DNA from: Pseudomonas sp. PH1b
GTDB taxonomy: Bacteria; Pseudomonadota; Gammaproteobacteria; Pseudomonadales; Pseudomonadaceae
Direction: 5' to 3'
NCBI RefSeq assembly: GCF_000633395.1
Contig: NZ_AYMU01000002.1
Span: 601,394-665,393, forward strand
DNA: 64,000 nucleotides
Shown piece after piece: positions 13,601 to 21,791 of this stretch. Below the pieces are notes generated by a model. It saw nothing but the letters and a program-made list of their open reading frames with translations, did not search any database and was not told the DNA's origin. The stretch's first letter is position 1; every line of letters begins with the position of its first letter. Both the position numbers and the translations under genes were made by a program.

Positions 13601-14693
13601 CCAGGGCATGCTCGCCCAGGACGCCATCGCCCTGGATGGCCTGCGCTGGATGCTGCCCACCGGCGAGGCCATGCCCCCCGAGCTGGCGCACCAGTGGCTG
13701 CTGCGTTATCCACAGATCGGCCTGGTGAATGCCTACGGTCCGGCGGAATGCTCCGATGACGTGGCCTTCTTCCGTGTCGATATGGCCTCGACCCGTGGCG
13801 CCTACCTGCCCATCGGCACGCCCACCGACAACAACCTGCTGTACCTGATGGACGACGCCCTGGAGCTGGTGCCCCTGGGCGCGGTGGGCGAGTTGTGCGT
13901 GGCCGGCACCGGGGTCGGCCGTGGCTATGTCAGCGACCCGTTGCGCACTGCGCTTGCCTTCGTGCCCCATCCGTTCGGTGCTGCGGGCGAACGCCTGTAC
14001 CGCACCGGCGACCTGGCACGTCGGCGCAGCGACGGCGTGCTGGAATACGTCGGCCGCATCGACCATCAGGTGAAGATCCGCGGCTACCGCATCGAACTGG
14101 GCGAGATCGAAGCGCGCCTGCACGAACAGCCGGAAATCCGCGATGCCGCCGTAGGTGTGCAGGAAGGGGCCAACGGCAAGCACCTGGTGGGCTATCTGGT
14201 CGCCAGTGACTCAAGCCTGAGCCCGAGCGAGTGCCTGGAGCGAATCAAGCCGCGCCTGCGCGCCGAGTTGCCGGAATACATGGTGCCGCTGCACTGGCTG
14301 TGGCTGGAGCGCCTGCCGCTCAACGCCAACGGCAAGCTCGATCGCAAGGCCCTGCCGGCCCTGGAGATCGGCCAGTTGCAGAGCGAGGACTACCTGGCCC
14401 CGAGCAGCGAGCTGGAGCAGACCCTGGCGGACATCTGGGCCGAAGTGCTCAAGGTCGAGCGGGTGGGCGTGCGCGACAACTTCTTCGAGTTGGGCGGGCA
14501 TTCCCTGCTGGCCACGCAGATCGCCTCGCGGGTGCAGAAGACCCTGCAACGCAACGTACCGCTGCGGGCCATGTTCGAGTGCAGCACGGTGCAGGAGTTG
14601 GCCGCGTACATCGACGGCTTGGCCGGGAGCGAGATCAGCGAGGAGAAGGTCGACCTGCTCAGTGATCTGATGGCCGAGTTGGAGGGCTTGTAA
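1674..14693 (+). CDS. pvdL: Pyoverdine chromophore peptide synthetase PvdL
   Basis: Cytoplasmic non-ribosomal peptide synthetase of 4339 residues that starts pyoverdine assembly: it loads a fatty acid, then adds L-Glu, D-Tyr and L-Dab. Order by motifs: fatty acyl-AMP ligase (~1-560; [11 protein letters not shown] ~173), carrier (Ser618), condensation (HHIIADG ~809), adenylation 1 (~1280 core), carrier (Ser1673), condensation (HHIVTEG ~1865), adenylation 2 (~2344), carrier LGGDS (Ser2744), epimerase (HHLVVDG ~2920), condensation (HHILIDA ~3396), adenylation 3 (~3881), carrier (Ser4277). There is no thioesterase, as expected because the chain passes to other synthetases. By eye the last pocket reads D-I-W-E-L-T-A-D-D, the pattern I associate with Dab. 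The frame opens at 1620, but MTDAFELP at 1674 matches the family start and follows GGCAGGAAA. Confidence 0.97.
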   Translation: MTDAFELPSTLAQALQRRAVQTPDKVALRFLAEEQDQSVVLSYRDLDLRARSIAAALQANAALGDRAVLLFPSGPDYVAAFFACLYAGVIAVPAYPPESTRRHHQERLISIIADAEPRLLLTSSGLGDSLLQMDELKAEGAPQLLYVDSLDAGLAAQWRAVDLQDDDIAFLQYTSGSTALPKGVQVSHGNLVANELLIRRGFGIDINPDDVIVSWLPLYHDMGLIGGLLQPIFSGVPCVLMSPAYFLARPLRWLEAISQYGGTISGGPDFAYRLCSERVSESALERLDLSRWRVAYSGSEPIRLDTLERFAEKFDACGFTADNFLASYGLAEATLFVAGGVRGQGIPALHLDDQALAQNRAEPGSGSAMMSCGFSQPEHAVLVMDPQQLSELPDNHIGEVWAAGPSIAHGYWRNPEATAKSFVQHAGRTWLRTGDLGFMRDGQLYITGRLKDLLIVRGHNLYPQDIEKTIEREVEVVRKGRVAAFAVTDQGQEGIGIAAEISRSVQKILPPEALIKAIRQAVAEACQEAPSVVVLLNPGALPKTSSGKLQRSACRTRLADGSLDYYALFPDASTREPSGTDQAAGDELQSLIAGIWQEQLQCASVAGDDHFFLLGGNSIAATQVMARLREALGLELGLRLLFEAPTLAAFTAAVARQQQDGGVAQGSINALSRQQALPQSLAQNRLWITWQLDPHSSAYNIPGGLRLRGELDEDALRASFQHLLQRHEALRTRFFERDGQALQQVDPAAEFNLQVIDLSDLPATEREARARQIREDEAHTQFDLEQGPLYWATLVRLDDDEHQLLLTLHHIIADGWSLNVLIDEFSRLYAAAAQGQALELAPLSLQYADYGSWQRQWLAQGEGQRQLDYWKQQLADEAPVLSLATDHPRSAQLKHSAARHSLRLSASLSEAVRQSAQAQQATPFMLLLAAFQTLLHRYSGLTDIRIGVPNANRPRLETQGLLGFFINTQVLRGQLDSRQSFAERLQQTRTAALGAQAHQDLPFEQLLEAFPEAREQGLFQVMFNHQQRDLGALRRLPGLLAEELPWHSREAKFDLQLHSEEDRNGRLSLAFDYADELFDASTIERLAQHFVSLLEHACQQPDSALGDLPLLAKSETAQLQEWGVAPGAVAEHWLPYLLHEQLRQTPERTALVWEGGQLSFAELHAQANRLAHYLRDKGVGPDVCVAIAAERSPQLLIGLLAIIKAGGAYVPLDPDYPAERLAYMLSDSGVQLLLTQTHLLAQLPEAEGVSAIAMDSLKLDSWPSHAPGLHLHGDNLAYVIYTSGSTGQPKGVGNTHSALAERLQWMQDSYQLQADDVLMQKAPISFDVSVWECFWPLITGCRLLIAAPGEHRDPHRIAHLVQEHGVTTLHFVPPLLQLFVEEPLSADCHSLRRVFSGGEALPAELRNRVLEQLPNIQLHNRYGPTETAINVTHWHCSTHDGERSPIGRPLGNVVCRVLDAELNPLPVGVPGELCISGLGLARGYLGRPAMTAERFVVDPLSTQGARLYRTGDRVRWCADGALEYLGRLDQQVKLRGFRVEPQEIEARLLAQEGVAQAAVQVRQTVAGAQLIGYYTASADDEEAEAQNQRLKAALAAELPEYMVPAQLVRLEVMPLSPSGKLDRRALPEPQWQVREHIEPSTELEQQIAAIWREVLGQPRIGLKDDFFALGGHSLLATQIISRTRQACDVELPLRALFEASELGAFAEQVLLIQESGARNQQPPIARVDRSQPVPLSYSQQRMWFLWQMEPDSPAYNVGGMARLSGVLDVGRFEAALQALILRHETLRTTFPSVNGVAQQRVHADTGLRMAWKDFSALAADARQSRLQQLADSEAHQPFDLETGSLLRACLVKAGEQEHYFVLTLHHIVTEGWAMDIFARELGALYEAFLDDRESPLEPLPVQYLDYSVWQRQWLEAGERQRQLDYWTGQLGREHPLLELPSDRPRPAVQSHQGELYRFDLSDQLAARVRAFNAEHGLTLFMTMTAALSLLLYRYSGQTDLRIGAPVANRIRPESEGLIGAFLNTQVLRCQLDGQMSVGQLLEQVRHTVIEGQSHQDLPFDHLVEALQPPRSTAYNPLFQVMCNVQRWEFQQSRQLAGMTVEYLVNDARATKFDLNLEVTDLDQRLGCCLTYSTDLFDEPRIARMADHWRNLLEALLNDPQQRLCELPLLQAEEQQQLLDSLSVEPGEQRLDQCIHHLFSEQALVRKDAPALTFAGQTLSYSELDSRANRLAWMLRERGVGPQVRVGLALERSLDMVVGLLAILKAGGAYVPLDPEYPLDRLHYMIEDSGIGLLLSDARMFAALGELPAGVGRWCLEEDGALLADYPASELPFISLPQHQAYLIYTSGSTGQPKGVVVSHGEIAMHCQAVIRRFGMRPDDCELHFYSINFDAATERLLVPLLSGAQVVLRAQGQWDAEEICQLIRQHRISILGFTPSYGSQLAQHLATQQQTLPVRMCITGGEALTGEHLQRIRAAFQPSLFFNAYGPTETVVMPLASLAPQQLAEGVASVPIGSIVGARVAYILDADLALVPQGATGELYVGGAGLAQGYHRRPGMSAERFVADPFTTDGGRLYRTGDLVRQCADGQVEYIGRVDHQVKIRGFRIELGEIETRLLDHPAVREAVVLALDTPAGKQLAGYLVTEVAEQNEVQQANLREALKQQLKTQLPDYMVPTHLILLASMPLTANGKLDRRALPLPDPELNRQHYVAPSNALEQTLAGVWGEVLNVQQVGLNDNFFELGGDSILSIQVVSRARQLGIHFTPRDLFQHQTVQTLARVASHSQRISAEQGQLSGEAPLTPIQHWFFDSAIPQPQHWNQALLLEPLSTLDAPLLEQALLAVVEQHDALRLRFNQVGGQWRAEYLPLSDAPLLWQVRVPSMATCEALFADAQRSLDLEHGPLLRAVLVDGPEGEQRLLLAIHHLVVDGVSWRVLLEDLQNTYRQLQAGQAMNLPAKTSALRDWSSRLQAYAGSESLREELGWWQQQLAGPAAQLPGLNAAGSQQHQQARSHSVTLDAERTRQLLQQAPAAYRTQVNDLLLTALARVLCRWSGQPSALVQLEGHGREALFDEIDLTRTVGWFTSAYPLRLTPLQVEEAAGQGASIKAIKEQLRGVPHKGLGYGVLRYLADESCREALAALPLAPVTFNYLGQFDQSFGADALLRPLDESVGPAHAPEAPLPNELSIDSQVYGGELVLRWTYSSQRFDAELIGELASAYLGELQSLIAHCLKDDAGGLTPSDFPLARLTQAQLDALPVPAAQIEDVYPLTPMQEGMLLHTLLEPGTGLYYMQDRYRINSELDPQRFAQAWQAVVARHEALRASFCWNVGEDMLQVIHKPGSTPVEFLDWSAVPEAEQEPKLQALHKEEREAGFDLLSQAPFHLRLIRVGAARYWFMMSNHHILIDAWCRSLLMNDFFEIYTALGEGREAQLAVPPRYRDYIGWLQHQSLAEARQWWRQNLQGFERTTPIPSDRPFLREHAGDSGGMVVGDCYTRLDARDGAQLRELAQQHQLTINTFAQAAWALVLRRMSGDRDVLFGVTVAGRPVEMPEMQRTVGLFINSIALRVKLPEDGQRCSVRQWLSGLLDSNMQLREYEYLPLVAIQETSELPKGQPLFDSLFVFENAPVEVSVLDRAQSLNASSDSGRTHTNFPITAVCYPGDDLGLHLSYDQRYFEQATIERMLGEFKRLLLALMQGFHGDMAELPLLGAEEQDFLLAGCNQSAHEYPLERSYVELFEAQVAAHPQRIAASCLDQRYSYAELNRCSNRLGHALIANGVGFDQPVALLAERGLELLGMIIGSFKAGAGYLPLDPGLPSQRLGRIIELSRTPLLVCTAACRDQAQALLDEFGCAGRPRLLVWEELQAAGHAESNPGRYSAPDNLAYVIYTSGSTGLPKGVMVEQRGMLNNQLSKVPYLQLSEADVIAQTASQSFDISVWQFLAAPLFGARVDIVPNTIAHDPQGLLAHVEEQGISVLESVPSLIQGMLAQDAIALDGLRWMLPTGEAMPPELAHQWLLRYPQIGLVNAYGPAECSDDVAFFRVDMASTRGAYLPIGTPTDNNLLYLMDDALELVPLGAVGELCVAGTGVGRGYVSDPLRTALAFVPHPFGAAGERLYRTGDLARRRSDGVLEYVGRIDHQVKIRGYRIELGEIEARLHEQPEIRDAAVGVQEGANGKHLVGYLVASDSSLSPSECLERIKPRLRAELPEYMVPLHWLWLERLPLNANGKLDRKALPALEIGQLQSEDYLAPSSELEQTLADIWAEVLKVERVGVRDNFFELGGHSLLATQIASRVQKTLQRNVPLRAMFECSTVQELAAYIDGLAGSEISEEKVDLLSDLMAELEGL

Positions 14694-14705
14694 GCTTTTG
14701 CGGCG

Positions 14706-14731
14706 GGCGCAGCCACCCCAAAGGCTGCGCC
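14706..14731 (+). terminator. Hairpin after pvdL
   Basis: GGCGCAGCC at 14706-14714 pairs perfectly with GGCTGCGCC at 14723-14731 across an 8-base loop, starting 12 bases after the pvdL stop. The following bases are not T-rich, so it is a possible terminator or transcript-stabilising hairpin rather than a textbook one. Confidence 0.5.
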
Positions 14732-14904
14732 TCACTCCTTCAGGAAGGTCGCGCATTCAGGCTTTACGGCCGCTGCATAACCGAGCGCTCTCTACAGGAA
14801 GCCTATACAGGGGGTGAAATAGAAAGGCAGTATTACGCCAAGGGTTTTTGTTTGCCCTTATGGATTGGACTGAGCATGAAGAAAAAATAACAGGGATGCA
14901 TCGG

Positions 14905-15243
14905 ATGAAAGCAGAGTTGCGAGGCGGCGAAAAAATCATCAAAGAAGGGCCGGCTAACCTTCAAAGAAATATTGAGACGGTGGGCGGAAGGCTTTTTCTG
15001 ACGAACCAGCGTCTGCTATTTGTCGCGCATAAAATTAACTTCCAAAGCGCTCCTAACGAGATTGAAATTTCAAACATCCAGTCATTGCAACCGGCATGGA
15101 CTAGATTTTTAGGTCTTATCCCCATTTTCCCCAACTCTTTATCTGTTTTTACAAAGCAGGGTATAGAGTCTCGATTTGTACTATTTGGCCGTGACGCATG
15201 GGCTGCTGCGGTTACTGCAACCATGAATGGGGCCAATGGCTAA
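14905..15243 (+). CDS. GRAM-domain-like small protein
   Basis: A 112-residue protein, probably cytosolic or membrane-associated, made of a single PH/GRAM-like unit. The pattern is a GE-containing start (LRGGEKIIKEGPAN), a strand GGRLFLTNQRLLFVAHK, then an IEISNIQSLQPAW segment and a final strand with a C-terminal helix (FGRDAWAAAVTATM). GRAM-like domains bind membranes or proteins; the ligand here is unknown. ATG 14905 is chosen because AGGGA lies eight bases before it; the open frame begins at TTG 14848, which has no clear ribosome site. The gene and its upstream DNA are clearly richer in A and T than the neighbouring genes, which suggests separate acquisition. Confidence 0.65.
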   Translation: MKAELRGGEKIIKEGPANLQRNIETVGGRLFLTNQRLLFVAHKINFQSAPNEIEISNIQSLQPAWTRFLGLIPIFPNSLSVFTKQGIESRFVLFGRDAWAAAVTATMNGANG

Positions 15244-15277
15244 AAAACCTTCAGTTTGAAATAGTCCGCCGCGCATT

Positions 15278-15304
15278 GCCCGACAGCAGCCCTGTCGGGC
15301 TTTG
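15278..15304 (+). terminator. Rho-independent-type terminator after the GRAM-like gene
   Basis: GCCCGACAG (15278-15286) pairs with CTGTCGGGC (15292-15300) across a 5-base loop and is followed by TTTG and a T-containing run. It separates the GRAM-like gene from the next gene. Confidence 0.7.
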
Positions 15305-15333
15305 TCGTTTCAGACAGTTCAAGGACCGGAACC

Positions 15334-16368
15334 ATGGCAGAGCAGCTTTACTGGCACGACATCGAAGACACCCTGGGCAACTGGAGTGGCCTCGGCGTCG
15401 AGGTCGAACCGGGCGCCACGGACAAACCGCCGCTGTACCTGCGCACCGGCGCCAATGCCCGGATCAAACTGATGCACCACGACACGCCGCTGTTCTGGGC
15501 CACCTCGGCCCGCGACTACGGCGGCGCCTGGCTGGTGCGCAATCCGCTGTCGGAGGGCGCCGAGTGCCGGCTGCTCGCCCCCATCGATTCGCCCACTGTC
15601 GAACAGCACGCCGTACTGGCGCCAGAGCAGCGGATCAAGGCCTGGAGCCGCTATTTCGTTTCTCGCCTCAGCGCAAGCGCCAGCCATTTTCTCACCCCCG
15701 GCCACTGGCTGGCCCAGGGCCTGCTGCCGGAGCCGTCGACTCGCACGCGCGGCCTGGACAAGTGGCGCTTCACTTCGCACAACGACCCTCTGAGCCATTT
15801 GCCCGGCTGGAACCTGTACGGCAGGGACGTCCCCGACAATCTGCAATTGCAGACCCTGGAGTGGATTGACTGGTGGCATGGCGGCAAGCTGATCGGCCTG
15901 CACCGCGTCGATCCGCTGGCCGGCCGCTTGAAGTGGTGGCGCAAGAAGGCCCGCGAAGACAGCCTGCCGCCGATCCTGCTGTGGTACATCCGTGGCCTGG
16001 ATTCCTATGTGATCATCGACGGTCACTACCGCTTGCAGGCGGCCATCGCTGAGAACCTCGCGCCCTTGTTTATCGTCCTCAGCGCCACCCGCGAGCGCGC
16101 AGTCACACCGTGCCCCAAGCATCAGGAACGGGTGCTGGATTCGCTGCGCAAGCGTGGCGACGCGGTGCCGCGCAACAAAGTCATCAGCACCGAGCACCTG
16201 AACCAGGTGCTGATCCAGGCCTATGACGATCGCCCCGAGCTGCTCAGCGTGACTTATGCCTGGGCCAGCAATGATCCGGAGTCGCTGTGGTGCGAGGAGG
16301 TTCGCCGCTGCCTGGCCGGGCAGGGGCTGGAAGCCGAACTGGACGCGGTGATCGCCCGGCACGGCTAA
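15334..16368 (+). CDS. Unknown protein with ParB-like DGHYR motif, paralog 1
   Basis: A 344-residue protein of unknown function, paralogous to the next gene over its whole length. Shared blocks are an N-terminal YWHDIED-NWSGLGVEV segment, IDSPTVEQHA, then GRLKWWRKKARE-SLPPILLWY followed by YVIIDGHYRLQAA (about residues 223-235). The last block resembles the DGHHR/GERR box of the ParB/sulfiredoxin-like fold, where it binds nucleotide or DNA phosphates. No signal peptide or membrane segment is seen, so it is probably cytosolic. AAGGACC precedes ATG 15334. Its place between pvdL and an iron-regulated receptor may be accidental. Confidence 0.7.
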   Translation: MAEQLYWHDIEDTLGNWSGLGVEVEPGATDKPPLYLRTGANARIKLMHHDTPLFWATSARDYGGAWLVRNPLSEGAECRLLAPIDSPTVEQHAVLAPEQRIKAWSRYFVSRLSASASHFLTPGHWLAQGLLPEPSTRTRGLDKWRFTSHNDPLSHLPGWNLYGRDVPDNLQLQTLEWIDWWHGGKLIGLHRVDPLAGRLKWWRKKAREDSLPPILLWYIRGLDSYVIIDGHYRLQAAIAENLAPLFIVLSATRERAVTPCPKHQERVLDSLRKRGDAVPRNKVISTEHLNQVLIQAYDDRPELLSVTYAWASNDPESLWCEEVRRCLAGQGLEAELDAVIARHG

Positions 16369-16415
16369 CCCGTCGAGCCCATTCGCTGGCCACAAGGTGC
16401 CCGGCGTCGCGCTGA

Positions 16416-16449
16416 GGGGGCTGCAGGAGGGAAGCTGCCGGCAGCCCCC
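16416..16449. repeat. Inverted repeat between the two paralogs
   Basis: GGGGGCTGC at 16416-16424 and GCAGCCCCC at 16441-16449 form a perfect 9-bp stem with a 16-base loop. It could act as a terminator of paralog 1, but there is no T tract on the plus strand. Confidence 0.45.
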
Positions 16450-16572
16450 CAGTCATGGTCCCTGCAAGAGGCGCTTCGGGGCGCTGCTGGGTTGGCGGGT
16501 GCAAGAGGCTTGGGTGTTTTTGTTATAGTCGCGCCCGTTCGCCGCAGGGCAGTTGCTGGATTAGGGACAATC

Positions 16573-17622
16573 GTGGATCAGATTTTCTGGCGTGATATCG
16601 AGGATTTGGCCGGCCACTGGAACGGCCTGGGGGTGGACGTCAAAGGTCCGGCCAGCGGCAAGCCGAACCTGCGCCTGCTCAGTGGCAACAATGAGCGCAT
16701 GCAACTGGTGCTGGGGGACCAGACCCTGCTCTGGGGCACCATGTCGCGCTGCCTCTATGGTGTGTGGCTGGTGCGCAATGACCTGCTGCAGCAACTGCCG
16801 CAAACCCTGGTGGGCCCTATCGACTCGCCCCTGGTGGAACAGCATGCGCGCCTAGATCCGGCCCTGCGCCTCAAGGCCTGGAGCCGCTTCTTCGTCCAGC
16901 AGCTGATGCAGCACCAAGCGGATTTCTTCTACCCCGGTTACTGGCTGGTGCGGGCGCTGCGTCCGCAGTCCCAGAAGCCGCTGCGACCCCTGCTCAAAGG
17001 CGTTGACGCCTGGTACTTCAAGGGCGGCGAAGATGCCCTGAGCCGTATGCCGCAATGGGCGATCCATGGCCGCAACATCCTCGACAACCAGCAGCCCGGC
17101 GCGGCGCGCTGGGTCGAGCTGGGGGAGTACGGTGGCGCGGTGGTCGGCCTGCATGGCGTAGACCCGCATTCCGGTCGCTTGAAGTGGTGGCGCAAGAAAG
17201 CCCGCGAAGGCAGCTTGCCGCCGGTTCTACTGTGGTACGTCAGCGGCCTGAGCTGCTACCTGATTCTCGATGGTCATTACCGCCTGCAGGCGGCCATCGA
17301 TGAAAACCTGCCGCCGCAGTTCCTGGCCCTCAGCTCGCCACGGTTGCGCCGCTATCGCCTCAACCCGGAGGAGCAACAGAAGGTCATGGGGGCGCTGCAA
17401 GTGCAGATCCAGCGCAAGAACCTGGACACCGGGCGCTTCAACCAGCTGCTGATCAGCACCTTCGATGACCGGCCGTATCACGGCTTTGGCAGCCAGTCCT
17501 GGGCGGGGATTGCTTCGGAGCAAGTGTGGATCGATCAGGTCAGCGGCATTCTCAAGGAGCGCGGTGACCTCAGCGATCTGGAGGAGCTCCTCGAACGCGA
17601 GGGGCCGGCGGAGTACTACTGA
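16573..17622 (+). CDS. Unknown protein with ParB-like DGHYR motif, paralog 2
   Basis: A 349-residue paralog of the preceding gene. The same blocks recur in the same order: FWRDIED-HWNGLGVDV at the N-terminus, PIDSPLVEQHA, GRLKWWRKKAREGSLPPVLLWY and YLILDGHYRLQAA (about residues 227-239). GTG 16573 is chosen because AGGGA sits seven bases upstream and the protein then aligns with paralog 1; the frame itself is open from 16492. The most conserved region is the ParB-like box, so both copies probably keep the same biochemical activity, while the C-terminal thirds differ. Function, partners and regulation are not known. Confidence 0.7.
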   Translation: MDQIFWRDIEDLAGHWNGLGVDVKGPASGKPNLRLLSGNNERMQLVLGDQTLLWGTMSRCLYGVWLVRNDLLQQLPQTLVGPIDSPLVEQHARLDPALRLKAWSRFFVQQLMQHQADFFYPGYWLVRALRPQSQKPLRPLLKGVDAWYFKGGEDALSRMPQWAIHGRNILDNQQPGAARWVELGEYGGAVVGLHGVDPHSGRLKWWRKKAREGSLPPVLLWYVSGLSCYLILDGHYRLQAAIDENLPPQFLALSSPRLRRYRLNPEEQQKVMGALQVQIQRKNLDTGRFNQLLISTFDDRPYHGFGSQSWAGIASEQVWIDQVSGILKERGDLSDLEELLEREGPAEYY

Positions 17623-17698
17623 GCGCCACCCTCTGGGTTTGCCGTGGCAACTTGGAGTTTTGCTGCAGCGAACGTTGATTTCCGTGACCGGCAAACTG

Positions 17699-17717
17699 GA
17701 TAATGATAACAATTACC
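17699..17717 (+). promoter_or_regulatory. Fur box of the FecI-type sigma gene
   Basis: GATAATGATAACAATTACC differs from the 19-bp Fur consensus at only three positions. It ends 18 bases before the chosen start codon at 17736 and so would block transcription of the sigma/anti-sigma pair under iron-replete conditions. Confidence 0.9.
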
Positions 17718-17735
17718 ATTAGCGCGCCGGTCTCG

Positions 17736-18242
17736 ATGCACAGTCCCGTAGACACCAAAGCCATAGTCGCCAATCTATATAGCGAGAATTACCGCTGGTT
17801 GCGGGCCTGGCTGTATCGCCGATTGCAGTGCCCGCAGGACGCTGCGGACCTGACCCAGGACACCTTCGTGCGCACGTTGACTGCCGGCCAACTGGCCGAT
17901 CTCGACGAGCCGCGGGCGTTTCTCGCCACCGTGGCCAGGCGCTTGTTGAGCAACCTGTTTCGGCGCCGCGCCCTGGAGCAGCAGTACCTGCTGGAGCTGG
18001 CCCGGATGCCGCAGGCCTTCATCCCCTCCGAAGAGGAACTGGCGCTGGTGCGCGAAGCGCTGGAGTTGATCGACCGACTGCTTGAAGGTTTGCCGCAACG
18101 GGTGCGCCACGGGTTTATCCTGCATCGCCTTGAGGGCCTGTCGCAGCCGCAGATTGCCGAGCGCCTGGGGGTTTCCCTGGCGACCGTTGAGCGCGACCTG
18201 CGACGGGCCTTTTTGCATTGCCTGAGCGAGTGCGCCGCATGA
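17736..18242 (+). CDS. FecI-type ECF sigma factor
   Basis: Sigma-70 family ECF factor of 168 residues in the iron-siderophore signalling group. Region 2 contains DAADLTQDTFVRTL and region 4 the helix-turn-helix LSQPQIAERLGVSLATVERDLRRA. It should activate the receptor gene two genes downstream when the matching ferri-siderophore is bound outside the cell. An in-frame ATG at 17703 lies inside the Fur box, so ATG 17736 (MHSPVDTKAIV) is preferred although its ribosome site is weak. The stop overlaps the next gene's start (ATGA), showing translational coupling with its anti-sigma factor. Confidence 0.9.
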   Translation: MHSPVDTKAIVANLYSENYRWLRAWLYRRLQCPQDAADLTQDTFVRTLTAGQLADLDEPRAFLATVARRLLSNLFRRRALEQQYLLELARMPQAFIPSEEELALVREALELIDRLLEGLPQRVRHGFILHRLEGLSQPQIAERLGVSLATVERDLRRAFLHCLSECAA

Positions 18243-19198
18243 GCCGTATCGCCATTGATCAGGCCAATCGTGCCGCTGTGGACTGGCTGCTGAAACTGGA
18301 ATCCAGCACGCCGGGTGATGCCGTGCAGCAGGCCTTTGCCCGCTGGCTGGCGCAGAGCGGCGAACACGCCGCTGCCTGGCAGCGGGTCAACGCCGTGCTC
18401 AGCCAGCCCTTGCAGCAACTGCAGAGCGCCGAGCAGGTGCAGGCGGCCAGCCGAGCCTTGCGTTCGCTGCCCTCGCCAGGGCGGCGCAAGGTGCTGGGTG
18501 GTGGCCTGGCGTTACTGGTGCTGGGGGGCGGTGCTGCCGGGTTGGTCAACCGCGTGTTGCCCTTGGGCCAGGTGCTGGCCGATCTGGATACCGCCACCGG
18601 CCAGCGCAAGTCCATGACCCTGGCCGATGGCAGCCGCATCCACTTGAATGCCCGCAGCGCCGTGGACATCCGTTTCGATGCCGGGCAGCGGCGCATTGTC
18701 CTGCGTGAAGGCACGGTGCAGGTCGAGGTCGCCGTCGACCCGGCGCGGCCGTTTATCGTCGACAGCGACGGCGGGCAGGTGCAGGCCCTGGGCACCCGTT
18801 TCATGGTCAGCCGCAACGACCTCGGCAGCCTGGTTTCGGTGCAACAGCACAGCGTATTGCTGACCACTCGCCAGGGTCGCCAGCAGCGGGTCGAGGCCGG
18901 CGAGGCCTTTGCGTTCAACGGGCAAGGCATCGAGCGCCAGGCGCCGTCGCTGCGCACCCGGGTGGACTGGCTCGACGGCCGCATCGATGTGCGCAACGAG
19001 CCTTTGGGCGAATTGATCGAACTGCTGCGGCCCTACCGCAGCGGCCTGTTGCGCATCAGCCCGGAAGCGGCGCGGGTCCGGGTTTATGGGGTGTTCCCCC
19101 TGGATGACAGCGATCAGGTGCTGCTGGCTCTGGGTGAAACCCTGCCGATCCAGGTGACCCGCTATGGCTTCTGGCTGACCCGCATCGAGCTGCGCTGA
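18239..19198 (+). CDS. FecR-type anti-sigma regulator
   Basis: Inner-membrane FecR-family protein of 319 residues. The N-terminal DUF4880-like part (ARWLAQSGEHAAAWQRV, ~32-48) holds the sigma factor. One membrane segment follows a basic GRRKVLGG stretch (~79-105). The periplasmic FecR domain contains GQRKSMTLADGSRIHLNARSAV-type strands and a C-terminal STN-like part that receives the signal from the receptor. ATG 18239 overlaps the sigma stop by four bases. In such systems FecR both restrains and, after regulated proteolysis, supports its sigma factor. Confidence 0.9.
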   Translation: MSRIAIDQANRAAVDWLLKLESSTPGDAVQQAFARWLAQSGEHAAAWQRVNAVLSQPLQQLQSAEQVQAASRALRSLPSPGRRKVLGGGLALLVLGGGAAGLVNRVLPLGQVLADLDTATGQRKSMTLADGSRIHLNARSAVDIRFDAGQRRIVLREGTVQVEVAVDPARPFIVDSDGGQVQALGTRFMVSRNDLGSLVSVQQHSVLLTTRQGRQQRVEAGEAFAFNGQGIERQAPSLRTRVDWLDGRIDVRNEPLGELIELLRPYRSGLLRISPEAARVRVYGVFPLDDSDQVLLALGETLPIQVTRYGFWLTRIELR

Positions 19199-19288
19199 TT
19201 TTTTTCAAAAAAAAACCGGCACGCTGAGGGGGTTGGGCTTTTCCCGTGTCCTGGTTATGGAAAGCCAACCTAATAACGAGCCCTTTCC

Positions 19289-21730
19289 ATGTCCCAGATT
19301 ATGTTCCGTCCCAGCTTGCTGGCGATGGCTGTCGTTCTGAGTTACGCCACTCTGCCCGCTGTTGCCCAAGCCGCGGTCGACCCTCAGCAGGCCCAGGCCA
19401 TGCGAGCGTTCGATCTGCCTGCCGGTGACCTGGGCGAGACCTTGAGCCGCATCGCCCGGGACAGCGGTCGGGTGCTATCGGTGGCTCCGCAGCTGCTCAG
19501 CGGCAAGCGTTCCAGCCGGGTCAGCGGGCAACTGACCCCCGAGCAAGCCGTGCAGCAGGCCCTGGCGGGCAGCGGTCTGGGCCTGAGTATCACCCCCAGC
19601 GGCACCTGGAGCCTCTACCCGTTGCCCACGGGGTCGGCGCTGCAGCTGCAGCCGACCCATATCCAGGGCCAGAACCAGGAGCAGGCCTGGGGCCCGGTGG
19701 ACGGTTACGTGGCCACCCGCAGCGCCACTGCGACCAAGACCGACACGCCGATCCTGGAGATTCCCCAGACCATCAACGTGGTCACCGCCGATCAGGTGCA
19801 GACTCAGGGAGCGCGCAATCTGACCCAGGTGCTGCGCTACACCCCGGGGCTGAGTGTCAACGGCTACACCGACCGCAACACCATTGCCGACGAGATCACC
19901 AGCCGCGGTTTCGCCCCGACCCCGCTGTACCTGGACGGCGCCTACCTGCCCTATGCCGGCAGCCTGGGCGGGGCGCCGCAGATCGATCCCTACACCCTGG
20001 AGCGCATCGAAGTGCTCAAAGGCCCGTCGTCGGTGCTCTATGGGCAGAACCAGCCCGGTGGCCTGGTCAACCTGGTGTCCAAGCGCCCCAGCAGCGCGCC
20101 GCAACATCAGGTCAAGTTCGGCCTGGGCAGCTACAACCGGGTCAATGGCGCCCTGGACAGCAGTGGCCCGCTGGATGATCAGGGGGAGTTCTCCTACCGC
20201 CTGATCGGCGTGGCGAAGAAGGGCAACGAGCAGGTGGCCCACACCAACAGCCAGCGCACCCTGCTGGCGCCGAGCCTGACCTGGAGCCCGAGCGACGCCA
20301 CCCGCCTGACGCTGTTCGCGCAGATCCAGCGCGACGACGGCCTGGCCGACTACCAGGCCCTGCCAAAGATCGGCACCCTCGAACGCGGCCCCGACGGGCG
20401 CAAGATCGACCGGGATTTCTTCAACGGCGATTCGCACTACAACGATTACCAGCGCGACCAGTACATCCTCGGCTACGAGTTGAGCCAGGCCCTGAACGAC
20501 GACCTGAAGTTCCGTTCCACGGCGCGCTACATCGACGTGCGCGACCGCTACACGGGCTTCTACCTGCGCGGCTTCGTCAGCGATGCTGGCGGCGCTACCG
20601 ACTACACTCGGGCCACCCGCACCAAGCTCGATTGGCAACAGCACAACACCGCCTACACCCTGGACAACAACCTGGAGTACCGCTTCAACACCGGCGCCCT
20701 TGAGCACACCACCCTGGCGGGCGTGGACTATCGGCGTTTCAATCGCAAGTACACCGGCTACAACGCCTACGGGGTCTTGCCGGTAGACCTGTACGGCAAG
20801 AACAACTACGCCACCAGTAGCGTCACCCCCGACCTGACCACCCGCTGGGACAACACCGTCAGCCAGACCGGCCTCTACGCCCAGGACCAGATCAAGCTCG
20901 AGCAATGGATACTGACCATCGGTGGCCGCCAGGACTGGGCCGAAGTGGAAAACAAGGACCTGCTGGCGCGCAGCATCGTTGAACAGCGCGACCACAAGTT
21001 CACCGGCCGCGTGGGCTTGACCTACCTCACCGATTTTGGCCTGGCGCCCTATGTCAGCTACTCCCAGTCCTTCCTGCCGACCGTCGGCACCAGCGCCCCG
21101 GAGCGCGGTGGCAAACCCTTCAAGCCCACCGAGGGCGAGCAGTATGAAGTGGGGGTGAAATACCAGCCCTTCGACAAGACCCTGATGACCGCCTCGGTGT
21201 ACCAGATCAAGCAGAAGAATGTGCTGACCGGCGACCTGGCCAATCTCGAGTACCAGATCCAGGAAGGCGAAGTGCGCTCGCGCGGGGTTGAACTGGAGAT
21301 CAAGTCCAGCCTGGAGAATATCGACCTGATGGCGGCGGCCACCTACATCGACTCGTTCTACACCAAGAGCAACTACGCCGAGAAAGGCAACCGTAGCGAA
21401 GCCCAGGCCCCGGTCTCGGCCAGTGCCTGGGTCGACTACCACTTCACCCAGGCGGCGCTCAACGGCCTGACCTTCGGCGTAGGTGCGCGCTACACCGGCA
21501 AGAAGCCGGGGGACTCGGGCAACAGCTTCACCACGCCGGCCTATGTGGTGTACGACACCACGGTCAGCTACGACCTGGGCAAGCTCGACCCGAGCCTGCG
21601 CGGGCTGAAAAGCAGCCTCAACGTGCAGAACCTGTTTGACCGGGAATACGTCTCGGACTGCAACTACAACTTCGGCTGCTATTACGGCCAGGAGCGGGTG
21701 GCTGCGGTGGAAATGAGCTACGACTGGTAA
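19289..21730 (+). CDS. TonB-dependent siderophore receptor with signalling (STN) domain
   Basis: Outer-membrane transducer of 813 residues. A signal peptide ends near AQA (~28). The STN domain (~38-112, FDLPAGDLGETLSRIARDSG) contacts the FecR-type protein made upstream. The plug follows (~145-260; ARNLTQVLRYTPGLSV, ERIEVLKGPSSVLYGQNQPGGLVNLVSKRP in parts), then a beta barrel to the end. The last residue is Trp, an aromatic end as usual for barrels. The plug resembles ferrichrome/ferrioxamine-type receptors (FhuA, FiuA, FoxA), so a hydroxamate ligand is my guess. Given the Fur box before the sigma gene it should be induced by low iron plus its siderophore. It is not obviously the pyoverdine receptor FpvA. 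Confidence 0.9.
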   Translation: MSQIMFRPSLLAMAVVLSYATLPAVAQAAVDPQQAQAMRAFDLPAGDLGETLSRIARDSGRVLSVAPQLLSGKRSSRVSGQLTPEQAVQQALAGSGLGLSITPSGTWSLYPLPTGSALQLQPTHIQGQNQEQAWGPVDGYVATRSATATKTDTPILEIPQTINVVTADQVQTQGARNLTQVLRYTPGLSVNGYTDRNTIADEITSRGFAPTPLYLDGAYLPYAGSLGGAPQIDPYTLERIEVLKGPSSVLYGQNQPGGLVNLVSKRPSSAPQHQVKFGLGSYNRVNGALDSSGPLDDQGEFSYRLIGVAKKGNEQVAHTNSQRTLLAPSLTWSPSDATRLTLFAQIQRDDGLADYQALPKIGTLERGPDGRKIDRDFFNGDSHYNDYQRDQYILGYELSQALNDDLKFRSTARYIDVRDRYTGFYLRGFVSDAGGATDYTRATRTKLDWQQHNTAYTLDNNLEYRFNTGALEHTTLAGVDYRRFNRKYTGYNAYGVLPVDLYGKNNYATSSVTPDLTTRWDNTVSQTGLYAQDQIKLEQWILTIGGRQDWAEVENKDLLARSIVEQRDHKFTGRVGLTYLTDFGLAPYVSYSQSFLPTVGTSAPERGGKPFKPTEGEQYEVGVKYQPFDKTLMTASVYQIKQKNVLTGDLANLEYQIQEGEVRSRGVELEIKSSLENIDLMAAATYIDSFYTKSNYAEKGNRSEAQAPVSASAWVDYHFTQAALNGLTFGVGARYTGKKPGDSGNSFTTPAYVVYDTTVSYDLGKLDPSLRGLKSSLNVQNLFDREYVSDCNYNFGCYYGQERVAAVEMSYDW

Positions 21731-21761
21731 CGCCGGGCGGCAGCCCTTGAAATGTTTTTTT

Positions 21762-21791
21762 GTGGCGAGGGAGCTTGCTCCCGCTGGGTGG
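21762..21791. repeat. Single REP element
   Basis: The sequence GTGGCGAGGGAGCTTGCTCC with its GGGAGC/GCTCCC stem is a frequent Pseudomonas REP type. It lies just after the receptor gene and may act as a transcript-end hairpin. Confidence 0.75.

Noticed and set aside
1674..14693. Truncated NRPS because no thioesterase is present
   Set aside because: PvdL normally ends with a carrier domain and passes the chain to the next synthetase.
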